Translations under genes and position numbers: made by a program
Part shown: positions 37,587 through 47,449 of the stretch, piece after piece
How positions within the stretch are numbered: the stretch's first letter is position 1
Layout of the letters: each line of letters starts with the position of its first letter
Source of the DNA: Roseivirga thermotolerans
Lineage (GTDB): Bacteria; Bacteroidota; Bacteroidia; Cytophagales; Cyclobacteriaceae
Direction: 5' to 3'
Assembly (NCBI RefSeq): GCF_014653175.1
Contig: NZ_BNAG01000004.1
Coordinates: 558,001-622,000 of the forward strand
Length of the DNA stretch: 64,000 nt
The notes under the pieces: model-generated
Database searches by the model: none
What the model saw: the letters and a program-made list of their open reading frames with translations, nothing else
What the model was told of the DNA's origin: nothing

Positions 37587-39443
37587 ATGACCCGATACCT
37601 GATTAGCCCGCTTGCTCTGTTATTCCTCCTTGTTTCGTCTCTTAGTGCGCAAACCGATTTACGGGTAGAACCTCCTTTTTGGTATACCCAAATGCAGAGC
37701 AACCAATTGCAGCTCATGATTCACGGGGCCAACATTGGCCGGTTTCAGGCTTCGGTAGATCATCCGGGAATAAAAATCACCAAACAGATTACAGGCGACT
37801 CACCCAACTATCGGTTTGTTTATCTCCAAATTGACCCTGACGTAAAACCCGGCAGTTTTAGCCTAAGCCTTAAAAACGGAGATCAGACCAAAACCATTAC
37901 TTACAGCCTGAAAGAACGCGCCAAAAGCATCAACAGAAATCAGGGTTTTAGCAGTGAAGATGTAATATACCTACTCATGCCCGACCGTTTTGCCAACGGT
38001 AACCCGGCCAATGACACGGTAGAAGGAATGCTGGAACCCGCCCGGAGAAACGACCCCAGCGGAAGGCACGGAGGAGACATTAAGGGCGTTCAAGATCATC
38101 TGGATTATATAAAGAATCTGGGCATGACGGCTGTTTGGCTTACCCCCGTTTTTGAAAACGATCAGACTCCCGAATACAAGGCTTACCATGGCTATGCCGC
38201 TACCGATATGTATAAAATAGACAGGCGTTTTGGCAGCAATGAGGAGTTTGTAGCCTTTGTAAAGGCTTGCCACGATAAAGGACTTAAAGTGATCATGGAT
38301 ATGATTCACAACCACATTGGCGATCAGCATTGGTGGATGAAGGACCTACCCTTCAACGATTGGGTGCACGATCAGTCCGTCTATGGCAACACAAACTATC
38401 GTGGCACAGTAGCTTCCGATCCCTATGCCTCTCAGCACGACACTGACCGACTGGTAAAGGGCTGGTTTGTGAACGAAATGCCCGACCTGAACCAGCGCAA
38501 CCAGCAATTAGCCGACTACCTTATTCAAAACACCTTATGGTGGATAGAATATTCAGGTATAGATGGTATTCGAATGGATACCTACCTCTACCCCTATCAG
38601 GACTATATGGCTCGCTGGGCCAAAGAGGTATTGGAGGCTTATCCTTCATTCAATATTGTTGGTGAATCATGGGTAGAAAGTGTAGCCCATGAATCATACT
38701 GGCAAAAAGATCGCGATGGCGAAAATGATGGCTATAACTCTCACCTGCCATCGGTTACGGACTTCCAGATTCATTTTGCAGTTCGTGATGCCTTTAACTC
38801 TCCCTTCGGATGGGAATCGGGCATCATGCGTCTCTATTACACCCTTTCGCAAGATCGGTTGTACTCAGACCCCATGCAAAATGTGATCTTCCTCGATAAC
38901 CATGACATTAACCGCATTTACAGCACTCTTGGCGAAAACCTGAATAACCTTAAAATGGCCTACGCCTTCTTAATGACCACCCGAGGAATTCCGCAAGTCT
39001 ATTACGGAACGGAATTGGCCTTTAAAGCAGGGCCTGGTTCTTGGGGAGATGGTGCCAAACGGGCCGATATGCCGGGCGGTTGGCCGGGAGACGCTCGCTC
39101 GGTTTTTACGGCCGAAGGGAGAACACCGGAAGAAAATGCCATGCATAGCTATGTGACCAAGCTAACCAACTGGAGAAAAACCAGCGATGCAGTTAAAAAT
39201 GGCAAGCTGATACACTTTGTACCCGAAGAGAATGTGTATGTTTATTTTCGATATACCAATCGCGAGCGCGTAATGGTTATTATGAATATGAACGATACGG
39301 AGGCCACCATTTCACGAAAAAAACACCTCGAAATGTTAAGGGGCTATACCTTTGGCCTGGATGTAATCACCGGCAAAAGCACCAATGTGGGACAAGATTT
39401 TAAAGTTCCGGCCAGAACAACCACAATACTTACTCTAAAATAA
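37587..39443 (+). CDS. Secreted GH13 alpha-amylase / cyclomaltodextrinase-like
   Basis: 618 residues. Signal peptide ending SLSAQ (~22), N-terminal Cyc-maltodext_N-like beta domain (~25-115), (beta/alpha)8 catalytic domain, C-terminal beta domain (~540-618). Catalytic residues: Asp331 (GIDGIRMD), Glu360 (IVGES) and Asp440 (NHD). VWLTPVFEND and MDMIHNHIG are conserved regions. It hydrolyses alpha-1,4 glucans or cyclodextrins outside or in the periplasm, as SusA does. Seven bases separate it from the FecI-type sigma gene, so starch hydrolysis and the signalling genes may be co-expressed. Confidence 0.93.
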   Translation: MTRYLISPLALLFLLVSSLSAQTDLRVEPPFWYTQMQSNQLQLMIHGANIGRFQASVDHPGIKITKQITGDSPNYRFVYLQIDPDVKPGSFSLSLKNGDQTKTITYSLKERAKSINRNQGFSSEDVIYLLMPDRFANGNPANDTVEGMLEPARRNDPSGRHGGDIKGVQDHLDYIKNLGMTAVWLTPVFENDQTPEYKAYHGYAATDMYKIDRRFGSNEEFVAFVKACHDKGLKVIMDMIHNHIGDQHWWMKDLPFNDWVHDQSVYGNTNYRGTVASDPYASQHDTDRLVKGWFVNEMPDLNQRNQQLADYLIQNTLWWIEYSGIDGIRMDTYLYPYQDYMARWAKEVLEAYPSFNIVGESWVESVAHESYWQKDRDGENDGYNSHLPSVTDFQIHFAVRDAFNSPFGWESGIMRLYYTLSQDRLYSDPMQNVIFLDNHDINRIYSTLGENLNNLKMAYAFLMTTRGIPQVYYGTELAFKAGPGSWGDGAKRADMPGGWPGDARSVFTAEGRTPEENAMHSYVTKLTNWRKTSDAVKNGKLIHFVPEENVYVYFRYTNRERVMVIMNMNDTEATISRKKHLEMLRGYTFGLDVITGKSTNVGQDFKVPARTTTILTLK

Positions 39444-39449
39444 ACCGTA

Positions 39450-39968
39450 TTGGATTTTTCACAAGCCAAGCATAGTTGCGATGAATTCATCTACAATGCC
39501 CTCTTTAGAAGCATAGCCCCACTCTTGCGTAATTTTCTCTATGCCCGCTACAAGGATGTAGAAAAAGCTAATGACATGGTGCAGGAAGCCTTTCTTGCCT
39601 TATGGAAAAACTGCAGTAATGTGCTACCTGCCATGGCCAAAGCCTATGTCTTCAGAGTAGCACAAAACCAAATGCTTAAAAGCATTGATAAGGAGAAGAC
39701 CAAAGACAAGCATATTCACTTTATTCAAAAAAGTACCAATTATGAAACTCCTCACTATCAACTCGAATTCAGTGAATTTGACCGAAAAGTGCAGGCGGCT
39801 ATTACCAGTTTACCGGAGGGCCAGCGCGAAGTGTTTCTGATGAACCGGATTGAAAAACTTACCTATACTGAAATAGCAGAACTACTGGAGGTGAGTGTAA
39901 AGGCGGTTGAAAAACGCATGCATAAGGCCCTCCAAAAACTAAGAGCAGACATTCATGAAAATATATAA
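39450..39968 (+). CDS. FecI-type ECF sigma factor (TTG start)
   Basis: 172 residues. Region 2: DMVQEAFLALWKN; region 4: REVFLMNRIEKLTYTEIAEL plus LEVSVKAVEKRMHKALQKLR. The only start that keeps region 2 complete is TTG at 39450, seven bases after the amylase stop; the next in-frame Met is inside region 2. FecR follows, so this is a cell-surface signalling sigma factor. Confidence 0.88.
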   Translation: MDFSQAKHSCDEFIYNALFRSIAPLLRNFLYARYKDVEKANDMVQEAFLALWKNCSNVLPAMAKAYVFRVAQNQMLKSIDKEKTKDKHIHFIQKSTNYETPHYQLEFSEFDRKVQAAITSLPEGQREVFLMNRIEKLTYTEIAELLEVSVKAVEKRMHKALQKLRADIHENI

Positions 39969-40021
39969 ACGTTAGGTAGGGTAAAATCCATCTGACCGGA
40001 TGTAAGGGTAGAACAACACCA

Positions 40022-40948
40022 ATGAGCGACAACCACCATAGCGAAGAAACCATTAATCGCTGGCTGCAAGGCAAGCTTTCGGAAGCCGAGCGTATAGCTT
40101 TTGAGCAATCGCCTGAGGGACAGGACTACCTGCAAATTTTGCAAGCCACCGACAAACTGGGCTTTCCTGACTACGATGTAGAGGCCGAACTACAAAAGCT
40201 ACACGCGCTCAAAAAAGAGCAAGGACCCAGCACTTTCTCGTTCTGGAAAATAGCCGTTGCAGCCCTGCTTATCGTTGGTGTAAGCTTGGTATACTACCTC
40301 ACCCAAACCGGGTATACCACTCACAACACCGGCTTTGGTGAGACCTTAGCCATTACATTGCCAGATGCCTCTGTGGTTACCTTAAATGCCAACAGTGAAC
40401 TGCAATACAAAACCTCTGATTTTGCGGAAGATCGAAAACTGAAGCTCAGGGGAGAAGCTTTTTTTGAAGTAACCAGGGGGATAGATTTTGAAGTCCAAAC
40501 CTCTGAAGGCAGCATAAAAGTACTGGGCACCAGTTTCAATGTGAAACAACTTAGAAACGTGCTGGAAGTACAGGTATATTCAGGGCTAGTGGCTGTTGAA
40601 GGGAGTAGCACCCGACAGCAGCTTCAAAAAGGCGAAGGCTTGCGGTTAGAAAATGGTGTATTACACAAAAGCTGGACAAAACCGGTGGAAAACAAACCTT
40701 TATGGATTAGTGAGCACCTGGTGGAATTAGAAGATGCTCCCCTTCAGGAAGCACTTGTGCAACTAGAAAATAGCTATGGCATAACCATCCGTTCTAATAT
40801 TTCAACGGACTCGATTAGATTTACAGGAGCTTTCCCAACCGATGATGTAGAGAGTGCTCTGCGCATCGTCTTGTCGGCTGCAGAACTAGACTATACCTAT
40901 GACCCGCAAAATAAAGTACTTACGATCAGCGGCCGTCAAAATCCTTAG
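40022..40948 (+). CDS. FecR-type anti-sigma factor
   Basis: 308 residues. N-terminal cytoplasmic anti-sigma region (1-70), TM 75-92, FecR beta domain (~105-200: GFGETLAITLPDASVVTLNANSELQY in part, GEAFFEV, VLGTSFNV), and a C-terminal STN-contacting domain (~235-308). It relays the state of the TonB-dependent receptor to the FecI-type sigma factor. Ends 50 bases inside the receptor gene. Confidence 0.92.
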   Translation: MSDNHHSEETINRWLQGKLSEAERIAFEQSPEGQDYLQILQATDKLGFPDYDVEAELQKLHALKKEQGPSTFSFWKIAVAALLIVGVSLVYYLTQTGYTTHNTGFGETLAITLPDASVVTLNANSELQYKTSDFAEDRKLKLRGEAFFEVTRGIDFEVQTSEGSIKVLGTSFNVKQLRNVLEVQVYSGLVAVEGSSTRQQLQKGEGLRLENGVLHKSWTKPVENKPLWISEHLVELEDAPLQEALVQLENSYGITIRSNISTDSIRFTGAFPTDDVESALRIVLSAAELDYTYDPQNKVLTISGRQNP

Positions 40949-43538
40949 TTTTTGGCTGTTCTCAACCTGTTGTGCTGCGGTCTTTGGGCAGGCAGAAAGT
41001 AGCTCTAATGAACAGCAGCCTTTAAAACAGGTGTTGGCCCAACTGGAAAGTACTTATGGTGTCTATTTTTCCTACAATCCGGCAGAAATTAAAGGATTAA
41101 CAACTTCTTTACCGGACTCAACACTTTCTACGGAAAAGGCTCTCCGCCAATTGCTGCAGAATTTACCCTTAAGCTTTGAAAAGGTTAAGGATAAGTTTTA
41201 TGTCATAAAAAAAGCAAACTCTCGATTTGTAGAACTGCAGATTGAAGATGGTGAAACAGGAGTACCACTACCCTTTTCAACCGTTCGGCTAAAAGGAACC
41301 TCCAAAGGGCAAATAGCCAACAATGAAGGGGTTGCCCGTTTAATTATTCCGGCCGGAAAAGAACAGTGGCTAGAGGTGTTTTTTCTGGGCTACCAAACCA
41401 AAAGCATTTGGATAGATACCTTGTCTGCGGTAAGTAGCCTCAAACTCAACCTTTATCCGGAACCACTGGAATTGAATGACTATGAGATAAAAGAATACCT
41501 GAATCCGGGCATAGTAGCTGACCCCAAAGCCAATAGCTTTCGCATTTTACCACAAGAGATGGAAATTTTGCCCGGTCTTTCGGAGCGTGATGTGCTTCTT
41601 TCAGCACAAATTATTGCAGGCGTCAGCTCCAACGATGAGTCGGCCTCCGGCATCAATATAAGGGGCAGTTCCAGAGACAATACGTTGCTTTATTGGAACA
41701 ATGTGCCCATTTATCATACTGCCCATTATTTTGGCAATATTTCTAGTTTCATTCCCTCTTCGGTGGGGGCACTCGATATCTACAAAAACTACATTCCGGT
41801 GCGCTACGGAGGAGCTTCTGCCGGCCTAATAGCCATACAACCCCGAAATTCTGTTGAGGACAAAATCAGCGGAGAAATAAGTACTAATATGACCCATGCC
41901 GATGGTTTCCTCAAGTTGCCTGTGTTGGATAAAAAAGGCTCTCTGATGCTGGCCGCCAGACGTTCGTATAACGATGCCATACCTACCTGGACCTTCAACT
42001 CATATGGCCGCAAGCTTTTTGAAAGCGAGACTAGAGATAGACAAGGGCTATTGCGTGTAGCCGACTTTAGCAACAATCTGAATTTTAGCGACTTAAACCT
42101 ACAATGGAACTATGAAGCGTCCAGTCGATCCAACTTTAGTATTGGCTACATTTCGGCACATAGCCAGTTTGGCTATAAGGAAACGAATCCTCAGCAAAGG
42201 ATCAACATTGAGCAGGCGCATGAGGTGAATAGCTACGGAGCCGATCTGGCCTGGAACTACCGGGTGGCCGATAGAACTTCCTTGGCTGTTAGCATGGCTT
42301 ATTCCGACTATGCCATGGCCTACTCTTTCACCAACCTGCGTAACCCCTCCGACACCAGCGATGACGATACGGAAAGCAGAAGCAACACAGTTAAAAACTG
42401 GGAAGCCCGGGTGGCACTCACCCAAAGATTTGGAAAGGGTCATTTGCTTAGTTATGGCTATCAGTTCAATAATTTAGACATTGTCAATCTCATCAATACC
42501 CAAAACTTCTTTGAACAAAACAATGCTGAGCTAATCGACTCAAAGGCCAATGTGCACGCCTTTTTTAGCGATATGAATTTAACAATGAACCAAGACTTTG
42601 AGTTGGTGCTCAGTGGCCGACTCACCCTGCTCGAGTCGCTGCAAAAAACAGTTTTCAGTCCTCAAATTAAGCTCAATTACAACCTGGGCTCTCACCTGCT
42701 GTTCAAATCATCGTACGGTCTTTACCATCAGTATCTAAGTACGATCAAAGAATCTCAGTTCACCCTTTCTAATGCCGTGGAACAGCACTGGTTACTAGCT
42801 GATAGTGAAGAACTTGTACCTTTAGTAGAAAACCAACAGTTGAGCATAGGGTTGATCTACAATTATGCAGACTGGTTATGGGATGTGGACATTTACACAA
42901 AAGCTATCGATGGGCTATTGGCGCGTAATCTGGGCTTTGGCTTTACTCGCGAAGATGGCTTCAACCAGGGCAGCGAACGCATTTGGGGAGTAGACCTTAC
43001 CCTGCGCAAACGCTGGAAATATTTTCGCACGTGGGTAAATTACAACTTTCAAGACTCTGAGGTTAGCTTCAGCAACCTTTTTCCCAATTCCTTTCCTTCA
43101 AGTCTGAATATTCGACATCAGGTTGGTTGGTCGGGCAGCTACAGCAAAGGAGCATGGGAATTTTCGCTGGGTTACACCTTTAAAACCGGGGCTCCTTATA
43201 CCAGTATTGACAATGTGAGGCTTGATGACAGACGACCTCCGCCACCTCCGGGGCAGGGTAACCCGGGAGACAGACAATATAAACTGCGTTTTAGCGCACC
43301 TAATAGTATCAGACTGCCAAATTACCACCGGGTAGATGCTTCTATTTGGCACAGGTTTAAAGGACATAACTGGAAAGGTGAAGTAGGCCTTAGCTTCATC
43401 AACCTGTTGAATAGAACCAATACCTATGCTGTAAGCTATTTGGTAGATTTTAATAGGAATGGCGATGTAGATGTGCTTGAACGAACCAAATTCTTCTTAC
43501 GCTTCACTCCTAATGTGAGTTTACGCATACTTTTTTAG
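40899..43538 (+). CDS. TonB-dependent receptor with STN signalling domain
   Basis: 879 residues. Signal peptide to AAVFGQ (~31), STN secretin/TonB N-terminal domain (~38-105: LKQVLAQLESTYGVYFSYNP), CarboxypepD_reg-like domain (~112-195), plug (~225-320: GINIRGSSRDNTLLYWNNVPIY) and beta-barrel to a C-terminal RILF aromatic end. It takes up an unknown ligand and, through the STN domain, signals to FecR/FecI encoded just before. No SusD-like gene follows, so it is not a classical SusCD pair, though the amylase upstream hints at a glucan-related ligand. Confidence 0.9.
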   Translation: MTRKIKYLRSAAVKILSFWLFSTCCAAVFGQAESSSNEQQPLKQVLAQLESTYGVYFSYNPAEIKGLTTSLPDSTLSTEKALRQLLQNLPLSFEKVKDKFYVIKKANSRFVELQIEDGETGVPLPFSTVRLKGTSKGQIANNEGVARLIIPAGKEQWLEVFFLGYQTKSIWIDTLSAVSSLKLNLYPEPLELNDYEIKEYLNPGIVADPKANSFRILPQEMEILPGLSERDVLLSAQIIAGVSSNDESASGINIRGSSRDNTLLYWNNVPIYHTAHYFGNISSFIPSSVGALDIYKNYIPVRYGGASAGLIAIQPRNSVEDKISGEISTNMTHADGFLKLPVLDKKGSLMLAARRSYNDAIPTWTFNSYGRKLFESETRDRQGLLRVADFSNNLNFSDLNLQWNYEASSRSNFSIGYISAHSQFGYKETNPQQRINIEQAHEVNSYGADLAWNYRVADRTSLAVSMAYSDYAMAYSFTNLRNPSDTSDDDTESRSNTVKNWEARVALTQRFGKGHLLSYGYQFNNLDIVNLINTQNFFEQNNAELIDSKANVHAFFSDMNLTMNQDFELVLSGRLTLLESLQKTVFSPQIKLNYNLGSHLLFKSSYGLYHQYLSTIKESQFTLSNAVEQHWLLADSEELVPLVENQQLSIGLIYNYADWLWDVDIYTKAIDGLLARNLGFGFTREDGFNQGSERIWGVDLTLRKRWKYFRTWVNYNFQDSEVSFSNLFPNSFPSSLNIRHQVGWSGSYSKGAWEFSLGYTFKTGAPYTSIDNVRLDDRRPPPPPGQGNPGDRQYKLRFSAPNSIRLPNYHRVDASIWHRFKGHNWKGEVGLSFINLLNRTNTYAVSYLVDFNRNGDVDVLERTKFFLRFTPNVSLRILF

Positions 43539-43550
43539 CCCTGTAGGACT

Positions 43551-43595
43551 AAAAAAAGCGCCAATAAGTTCTGTAGATTCCAAACTTATTGACGC
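43551..43595 (-). terminator. Intrinsic terminator of the PepSY-like lipoprotein gene
   Basis: 13-bp stem with one mismatch (43558-43570 / 43583-43595, AATAAGTT / AACTTATT core), 12-nt loop and seven T on the minus strand. Also lies 20 bases after the TonB-receptor stop and may serve both convergent genes. Confidence 0.75.
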
Positions 43596-43645
43596 CAAGG
43601 CCGGGTTGATCAGGAGATCATTTGCCCCGTTGACCCATAAATAGT

Positions 43646-44680
43646 TTACCCTTCATTTTCACAATTATCACCTCCATGATGACCATAACGTTGACTCTCA
43701 ATAAAGGAGCCATCGGCTGCAAAAAGCAGTGCCAGGGTTGGTTCATTTAATATTACTCCATACTCACCAGCCGCGTTGGTTCCGGCCCGCATTATAGTGG
43801 CATCGGGATAATTTGTGGCTATATAATCCAGCACGTTTTGGGGCAAACTCTCAGAATCTATGGCCGTCCACTCTCTGCTGTGATGACTGCCGAGTTCTCT
43901 GGCCGCAATAAAATGACCATCGGCATCGAACAAGAGCGCAATGGCCGAGTCCAGAACAACTCCATACTGCCCTTCCCTGTTTGTTCCGGCACGGACCAAT
44001 TCGTTGTCTGGGTAGTGCTCGGCAATGTAGCGTAAAACAGATGTGGGCAAAGAGTCGGTCGGTATGGCCTCCCAGCCTTCATCATTTGCTCTGCGCTTTC
44101 TTCTTCGTTTTTTGTCTTGCGCGCTTCTTTCTTCTATAAAATTGCCCTGCGCATCGAATATTACGAGTGGTCCCTCGGCCAGCTTCACATAATATTGGCC
44201 TTCGGCATCTGTTCCTGCCCTTTCTATCGCAAAATCGGCATAATTATCGGCCAGATAGAGGCTAATGGCTTCCGGCAGATTTTCAGTGGCTATGGCGGTA
44301 AGCTCCGGTCTTCTTTTTCTTCTACCGGCTTCCTCTATGGTTTCAGTATGATTCCCGGCATTGTCAAAACGCAGGGCTGTCCTGTTTTGCAGCAATACCA
44401 CATAACCACCATTTTCGTCTAGCCAGGCTTTGGTAATGGTTTCTGAAGGATAATTTTCGGAAACATAGTCGACAACAGCTGGGGGCAGGTCATCGGCAGC
44501 AAGCACCGTCCACTCTTCCATTTGACTACTGCCAAAGGCTGCAGAATCCAGTTCGGTAGCCTCAGCTTCGGCTGCTACTTCATTCAAAATGTCTGGGTTG
44601 GCATCTTCATTATCACAGGCTGTACACAGCCCTACCAATAGCACGAGTGCCGCTAACATCAGGTTTTTTAGGTTTTTCAT
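43646..44680 (-). CDS. Lipoprotein with four PepSY-like (BLIP-type) repeats
   Basis: 344 residues from ATG at 44680 (the frame runs 13 codons further upstream). Signal with Cys at the end of LLVGLCTAC, so a lipoprotein. Four repeats of ~60 residues, each W/L-T/A-x-I...LP-x-x-V-x-x-Y-(I/V)...YP...RAGT...G-Y-x-V-L...LLF-D-A-D-G-x-F, matching PepSY-like/DUF2874. Repeats 2 and 3 are joined by Lys/Arg-rich linkers (KKRRRKRR). Function unknown; such domains inhibit or bind enzymes in the envelope. Confidence 0.78.
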   Translation of the reverse strand: MKNLKNLMLAALVLLVGLCTACDNEDANPDILNEVAAEAEATELDSAAFGSSQMEEWTVLAADDLPPAVVDYVSENYPSETITKAWLDENGGYVVLLQNRTALRFDNAGNHTETIEEAGRRKRRPELTAIATENLPEAISLYLADNYADFAIERAGTDAEGQYYVKLAEGPLVIFDAQGNFIEERSAQDKKRRRKRRANDEGWEAIPTDSLPTSVLRYIAEHYPDNELVRAGTNREGQYGVVLDSAIALLFDADGHFIAARELGSHHSREWTAIDSESLPQNVLDYIATNYPDATIMRAGTNAAGEYGVILNEPTLALLFAADGSFIESQRYGHHGGDNCENEG

Positions 44681-44884
44681 TCCTTTGAAATTTAGTTGTA
44701 CATGCATTTTTGAGTTCATTTCACTTGAACTTTGACCTTAAATACTGTTGGTAGCCATTTACCCCACCCCCATAGACAGAGAGTAATCTGTAATAGCTTA
44801 CCAGTTATCGAAGAATCACTACCATTGATCGATTCTGCCTGAAAAATGCCTGTAAACGAGGCAGATTTGAAGAAAAACAATCGC

Positions 44885-45280
44885 ATGGAAACCATACTTA
44901 TCGTTGAACACAGCTACATGATGAGACTCTTCCTCATCAATTACCTGAGCAAGAATTTTGATGTGAATGCCGTAGAAACCCCTACTGAGGCATTAGAATA
45001 TCTGGAAAAGAATTTGAGACCGGCAGCCATACTGTCCAACTTTCATTCGAATGCCAGCCGTGAGCGTGAAGGCTTTCAGCAAATGATAGCCACGCTGGAG
45101 CAAAACAACATTCCACTTATTGTATTGACCGATCAGGACAAGAGTGATCAACGCATTGAGGCCCTAAAACTTGGAGCCAAAGATACCATGAGTAAACCCT
45201 TTAATCCCGTAGAAATGCAGCTTAGACTTATGACAGCCATGGGCTTTAAGCAAAAAGATAAGATGAAACGAGTGGCTTAG
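44885..45280 (+). CDS. Degenerate receiver-domain protein
   Basis: 131 residues from METILIVEHSYMMR (an upstream in-frame Met at 44846 gives 13 extra residues). It has the receiver fold, with VLTDQD Thr and SKPF Lys in place, but the acidic pair is Glu8-His9 and the phospho-acceptor position is Asn52 (AAILSNFHS). It therefore should not be phosphorylated normally and may act as a constitutive or protein-bound switch. It precedes the LruC lipoprotein and the polysaccharide cluster, in which such atypical receivers are found. Confidence 0.8.
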   Translation: METILIVEHSYMMRLFLINYLSKNFDVNAVETPTEALEYLEKNLRPAAILSNFHSNASREREGFQQMIATLEQNNIPLIVLTDQDKSDQRIEALKLGAKDTMSKPFNPVEMQLRLMTAMGFKQKDKMKRVA

Positions 45281-45370
45281 ATTCTGCCAATAACCGCTCG
45301 TTAACCAAACACTAATGCAACAACACCAAAAGCCACTATTCAAATTAAATTTTCACCAGAGCAAACAACA

Positions 45371-47395
45371 ATGAAAAAACTATTGCCATTGATTACTTTG
45401 CTTCTCCTGGTACAAAGTTGCCTCGAAAAGCCAGTTGTTGAATTAGAAGAAACGGTTAACGAAACTACTAATTTCGACTTTGCCACTACCCAGGAGGTTG
45501 CCATAGATATAAGTTTGGCTGACGCCTCAGGGAACGCCTTTAAGGGCGTAAAATTCTCCATTTTTGAAGTTGACGGAGATACACTTGGTAAGCAGTTGTT
45601 TACTGCAGTTACCAATGCCAGCGGAGCTTTCCGCGACAATCTTAGCCTTCCGGCATATTATGAATCTGTTTATGTTCAATCTGCATTTGTAGGTATTCCA
45701 GGACAAATTCAGGTACCCATTCAAAACAACCTCATAGAAGTTGTTTATGCTCAAGGAGAACTGAAGTCGGCCATTATAGAGAAAGAGGAACAATCTCAGG
45801 GAGGCACTGCTGCCAACCAAAGCTATTCAGTAAACGGAATTACTTTCAGCTACATGGATAACTATAGCTTTTGGTGGGGTGTGCCCAAAAACCTGGAGAA
45901 GAAAAGAGATAAGATTAGTACCGATTTATTGGACATCATAAATTCTTCATTGCCTGAAGGACAACCCGTTCCCGATTATCATCCTACCTACCTGGCCGAT
46001 GGCCGTAAAACTACTCTGGATATAGTAGAAACTGCCGATGTATGGCTAACCTTTGTACATGAGGGTGCAGGATGGAGAAATGCGATTGGTTTTTATACCT
46101 ACCCTACGAGCAACCCTCCCAGTACACTAGACGATATTGATGTAATTAATGTGGCCTTCCCGAACCTGTCTTATTTTGGGTCGGGCGGTAAATTACGATC
46201 AGGCGATAAAATTAATCTTGGACGCTTTGAACCCGGCACCTCCATTGGGCTTGTACTTTTGGCTGACGGATGGAATGGCTGGAATTCTGAAAGCTATGAT
46301 TATCTGGTATTTGCCGATAAAGACCTGAATCCTGAGAGCGATCCTGCGCTTAGACAACACAATGTGCTTCTTTGGGACGAAGAAAACGAGCTCTTTTTAC
46401 TGGGCTTTGAAGATGTGAATCGGGAATACCTGTGGTGCGATCAGGATTTTAACGATGCCATTATGTTTGTAACTTCTAACCCTCCCACCGCTATTAGCAC
46501 CACTAATGTGAGCCCGGTAGATAAGCCAGGAACATTAGACTCTGACGGTGACGGAATCAACGATGTGTTGGACGAATTCCCTAATGATGCTAATAAAGCT
46601 TACTCCAGCTATTACCCTTCATCTTCTACCTTTGGCAGTTTTGCCTTTGAAGACAATTGGCCAAACTATGGAGACTACGACTTTAACGACCTGGTGATTG
46701 ACTATCAGTTCAAGCACATTCTGAATGCGGATAATAAGGTTGTAGAAATGGAGTCTAAATTTAAGGTGAGAGCCATTGGAGCTGGTTACCGAAACGGCTT
46801 TGGCTTTGCCACCAAGCTGCTGCCTGGAGACGTTAGTTCCAGCACCGGACAGTTGATTAACAATGCCAACATAAAGCTGAATGGAAACGGCACTGAACAA
46901 GGACAAGACAATGCGGTGTTTATAGTAACCAGCAGTGTACACGACCTCTTTTCTACTTCAGGGTTTGTAAATACTGAAGACGGAGCACAAGAGTTGGAAC
47001 CTCAAGTTTTGACCATACAAACTCAGCTGACCAACCCAAAGGCTTATTCAGAGATTGGCACAGCTCCTTACAATCCATTCCTTATTATTGGACAAGACCG
47101 TGGACGTGAAGTACACCTGCCCGGCTATGAACCAACCAACCTGGTGAACTCAGAATACTTTGGAACCTTAGACGATAATTCCGATCCGGATGCCGGAGTC
47201 TATTACCGTTCCAAAACAGATTTGCCGTGGGCTATTCACCTGCCTGAAAGCTTCGATTATCCTACGGAGAAAATAGATATTAGAGAAGGCCACCTTCGGT
47301 TTAGAGACTGGGCCCAAAGCTATGGCTATAGCTATATGGACTGGTACAAAGAGCGAGATGGCTACAGAAACAGAAGAAAACTATTCAAAAAGTAA
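45371..47395 (+). CDS. LruC-domain / DUF4114 lipoprotein
   Basis: 674 residues. Lipoprotein signal (LLLLVQSC, Cys17). N-terminal beta-sandwich (~40-130), DUF4114-like domain (~150-370: GTSIGLVLLADGWNGW...FLLGFEDVN...DQDFNDAIMFV), a Asp-rich calcium-type linker (LDSDGDGINDVLDEFPND), and LruC domain (~410-674: FEDNWPNYGDYDFNDLVIDY). Surface-exposed proteins of this type are common in gliding or particle-attached Bacteroidota and probably bind matrix or polysaccharide. Closed by the terminator at 47421. Confidence 0.82.
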   Translation: MKKLLPLITLLLLVQSCLEKPVVELEETVNETTNFDFATTQEVAIDISLADASGNAFKGVKFSIFEVDGDTLGKQLFTAVTNASGAFRDNLSLPAYYESVYVQSAFVGIPGQIQVPIQNNLIEVVYAQGELKSAIIEKEEQSQGGTAANQSYSVNGITFSYMDNYSFWWGVPKNLEKKRDKISTDLLDIINSSLPEGQPVPDYHPTYLADGRKTTLDIVETADVWLTFVHEGAGWRNAIGFYTYPTSNPPSTLDDIDVINVAFPNLSYFGSGGKLRSGDKINLGRFEPGTSIGLVLLADGWNGWNSESYDYLVFADKDLNPESDPALRQHNVLLWDEENELFLLGFEDVNREYLWCDQDFNDAIMFVTSNPPTAISTTNVSPVDKPGTLDSDGDGINDVLDEFPNDANKAYSSYYPSSSTFGSFAFEDNWPNYGDYDFNDLVIDYQFKHILNADNKVVEMESKFKVRAIGAGYRNGFGFATKLLPGDVSSSTGQLINNANIKLNGNGTEQGQDNAVFIVTSSVHDLFSTSGFVNTEDGAQELEPQVLTIQTQLTNPKAYSEIGTAPYNPFLIIGQDRGREVHLPGYEPTNLVNSEYFGTLDDNSDPDAGVYYRSKTDLPWAIHLPESFDYPTEKIDIREGHLRFRDWAQSYGYSYMDWYKERDGYRNRRKLFKK

Positions 47396-47420
47396 GTGTC
47401 GGTTTAGTTTGTGTTTTTTG

Positions 47421-47449
47421 GGGCTGCTCAGTTGAGCGGCCCTTTTTTT
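47421..47449 (+). terminator. Intrinsic terminator after the LruC gene
   Basis: GGGCTGCTC / GAGCGGCCC stem with one G-T, 4-nt loop and seven T. Confidence 0.85.
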
